Positions 62,662 through 63,015 of a stretch of 63,015 bases of DNA are shown here, one piece after another (within the stretch, counting starts at the first letter, position 1; the number at the start of each line of letters is the position of its first letter). Below the pieces are notes generated by a model, which worked only from the letters and a program-made list of their open reading frames with translations, was not told where the DNA came from and searched no databases. Source of the DNA: Robiginitomaculum sp. (lineage in GTDB: Bacteria; Pseudomonadota; Alphaproteobacteria; Caulobacterales; Maricaulaceae); NCBI GenBank assembly GCA_002733805.1, contig NVXG01000009.1, positions 1 to 63,015 of the forward strand, in the 5' to 3' direction. The position numbers and the translations under genes are program-made.

Positions 62662-63015
62662 ATGGTAATTGCCTCTGGTTTGCACAACATCATGACGGCG
62701 GCGGCGCGCAAAGCAGCACGTGCTTTGCAGCGAGACTTTGGCGAGGTTGAAAACCTTCAGGTCTCTAAAAAAGGCCCCGCAGACTTTGTCTCCGCCGCTG
62801 ATCGCAAGTCCGAAGAAATATTGGTACGCCTGCTTTCTGAAGCGCGCCCCGGCTATGGCTTTTTGCTGGAAGAAGGCGGCGAGATTAAAGGCACTGACCC
62901 TTCGCACCGCTTCATTATTGATCCGCTGGATGGCACCACGAACTTTCTGCACGCCATTCCGCATTTTGCCATTTCCATCGCGCTGGAACGCAAGGGCGAA
63001 ATTGTCGCCGCCGTG
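62662..63015 (+). CDS. suhB: inositol monophosphatase family protein, 3' end beyond window
   Basis: 118 codons are present before the window ends. The N-terminal region (AADRKSEEILVRLLSEARPGYGFLLEEGGE) and the metal-binding signature DPLDGTTNFLHAIPHFAISIALE match the IMPase/SuhB family, which dephosphorylates inositol phosphates and in some bacteria aids rRNA antitermination. The location after efp is common in alphaproteobacteria. Truncated by the window only. Confidence 0.9.
   Translation, partial: MVIASGLHNIMTAAARKAARALQRDFGEVENLQVSKKGPADFVSAADRKSEEILVRLLSEARPGYGFLLEEGGEIKGTDPSHRFIIDPLDGTTNFLHAIPHFAISIALERKGEIVAAV

Overview
The window is a chromosomal segment of an alphaproteobacterium. 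The order metK-trmB-rimP-nusA-ylxR-infB-(trpF-like)-rbfA-truB-rpsO-pnp, the block lptC-lptA-lptB-rpoN-hpf-ptsN, the block divL/ymdB/fau/zapA/DUF4164, a non-AUG infC start and a tyrosine-type DivL all point to that class, probably a Caulobacterales/Hyphomonadaceae-like or related lineage. The exact taxon cannot be fixed from sequence inspection alone. Many starts are GTG or TTG.

Layout. 1-1204: the middle of fabB (minus strand) is joined inside codons to the middle of a CorC-type gene (plus strand), so both genes lack their 5' halves; this is either a rearrangement or a chimeric contig join. 1201-16438: lnt, an XRE regulator, metK behind a structured leader, and the translation/RNA operon through pnp, followed by infC on the opposite strand. 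16592-25053: cell-envelope and housekeeping genes (two glycosyltransferases, an alpha/beta hydrolase, a TPR protein, queG, a GST, a cation efflux pump, uppP, an NDUFA9-like reductase). 25218-36478: tRNA-Leu(CAG) followed by an integrated island with a P4-type integrase, AlpA and HTH/zinc-ribbon regulators, a second tyrosine recombinase, a Type III restriction-modification pair (mod, res), a 115-residue unknown protein, and the DNA ADP-ribosylating toxin/antitoxin pair darT-darG. An imperfect copy of the tRNA 3' end closes the island. 36469-37691: a small AT-rich segment with two unknown genes, bounded by a ~60-bp direct repeat. 37777-49428: DUF1697, LysE, LysR, a lipoprotein, a membrane peroxiredoxin, RNase D, the LPS-transport genes lptCAB, rpoN, hpf, ptsN, an acyltransferase and a LOG-family protein. 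49502-56677: a membrane protein, divL, a TonB-like lipoprotein, ymdB, fau, a 6S RNA candidate, zapA, DUF4164, and a solo LuxR regulator with a lux-box-like palindrome just downstream. 56824-63015: the glycolytic operon gap-pgk-fba with thiE and a Sel1 protein, then efp and the start of an inositol-monophosphatase (suhB-like) gene.

Most notable points: the compact defence island at tRNA-Leu with an orphan small protein between res and darT; DivL with Tyr595 in place of the phospho-accepting His; a CCTGT-N8-ACAGG site next to the LuxR solo; a TrpF-like barrel with altered substrate motifs inside the infB-rbfA operon; a nested-dyad leader before metK; a dispersed composite palindrome at 15.7 and 37.7 kb; and the fabB/corC breakpoint near base 470. 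I saw no CRISPR array and no rRNA.
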